DNA from: Clostridia bacterium
GTDB lineage: Bacteria > Bacillota_A > Clostridia > Christensenellales > Aristaeellaceae
NCBI GenBank assembly: GCA_900754775.1
Contig: CAAEDZ010000158.1
Coordinates: 1 to 5,777 of the forward strand
Length of the DNA: 5,777 nucleotides
Direction: 5' to 3'
Numbering within the stretch: position 1 is the stretch's first letter; each line of letters starts with the position of its first letter. Made by a program: the position numbers and the translations under genes. A model generated the notes under the pieces. It was not told where the DNA came from. It saw nothing but the letters and a program-made list of their open reading frames with translations, and did not search any database. Of the stretch, positions 5,501 through 5,777 are shown piece by piece.

Positions 5501-5777
5501 CTACTGCGCCTCCTTTGTGATCCTCATAAAATGTTGTTCCAGAGTACCGCGGCTTATCCGTATATCCAAAATAGTTTCACCTTTTTCTTTGTACTGCATC
5601 AGTAGCGGAAGCAATGTTTCTCCGATATTATCAGATTCAAATTTTTCGCTGCTGCTTTCTGTTTGAATTGTGATATTGTAATGCTTTCCTACTGTTTCAC
5701 CCAGTTGTTCGACAGTTCCAATAAAAGCAATCTTCCCCTCTGATAAAATGGCAATCCGGTCACACAAATTTTCCACT
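5501..5777 (-). CDS. ABC transporter ATP-binding protein, C-terminal part (cut by window edge)
   Basis: About 92 C-terminal residues of an ABC ATPase; the start and the Walker A, signature and Walker B motifs lie beyond the right edge. The visible part begins VENLCDRIAILSEGKIAFIG, the segment that directly follows the H-loop histidine in ABC-2 type ATPases. The remainder is the usual variable C-terminal extension and ends with GTLEQHFMRIT, which corresponds to the common SLEDVFLRLT ending. The gene feeds straight into the permease start, and together they form an exporter whose promoter lies outside the window. The GTG near the window edge is an internal valine codon, not a start. Confidence 0.88.
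   Translation of the reverse strand, partial: VENLCDRIAILSEGKIAFIGTVEQLGETVGKHYNITIQTESSSEKFESDNIGETLLPLLMQYKEKGETILDIRISRGTLEQHFMRITKEAQ

Overview
The window looks like a chromosomal segment of a high-GC member of the Firmicutes, probably a Clostridia or Christensenellales-type gut lineage. This is inferred from strong AGGAGG-like ribosome binding sites, sigma-A-type promoters, tight gene coupling and the protein families present; the sequence alone does not fix the species. Everything from the left end to about 4.7 kb is GC-rich (for example 43 of 60 bases are G or C at 2461-2520). The right-hand kilobase is clearly AT-richer (19 of 60 at 5221-5280).

Layout. (1) 28-1224: a single-gene unit with a promoter, an extended short-chain dehydrogenase/reductase (NAD-dependent epimerase/dehydratase type) and a rho-independent terminator. 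(2) 1231-4704: a five-gene plus-strand operon behind two tandem promoters. It encodes an RluA-type pseudouridine synthase, a small four-helix membrane protein of the phage-holin-4/YvlD type, an ATP:corrinoid adenosyltransferase (CobO/BtuR/CobA), a cation diffusion facilitator with a manganese-type NxxxD/DxxxD site, and a GrpB-family protein. The junctions are -4, +9, +13 and -1 bases, so the genes are almost certainly co-transcribed. A 12-bp terminator hairpin that includes the last stop codon closes the unit. (3) 4787-5777, minus strand: the end of an ABC-2 exporter operon, with the C-terminal part of the ATPase (cut by the window edge) followed by its six-helix permease. This pair converges on the operon and has a different base composition.

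How the genes fit together. The operon does not form one recognisable pathway. It pairs RNA modification, coenzyme B12 activation and divalent metal efflux with two proteins of unknown role. The most informative details are an apparent tandem duplication of the cytoplasmic domain in the metal transporter, a short CobO lacking the usual N-terminal helix but keeping the Phe/Trp pair, and the compositional break between the operon and the ABC exporter. I saw no CRISPR array, insertion sequence, tRNA or rRNA, and nothing that I can honestly call a new defence or mobile system.
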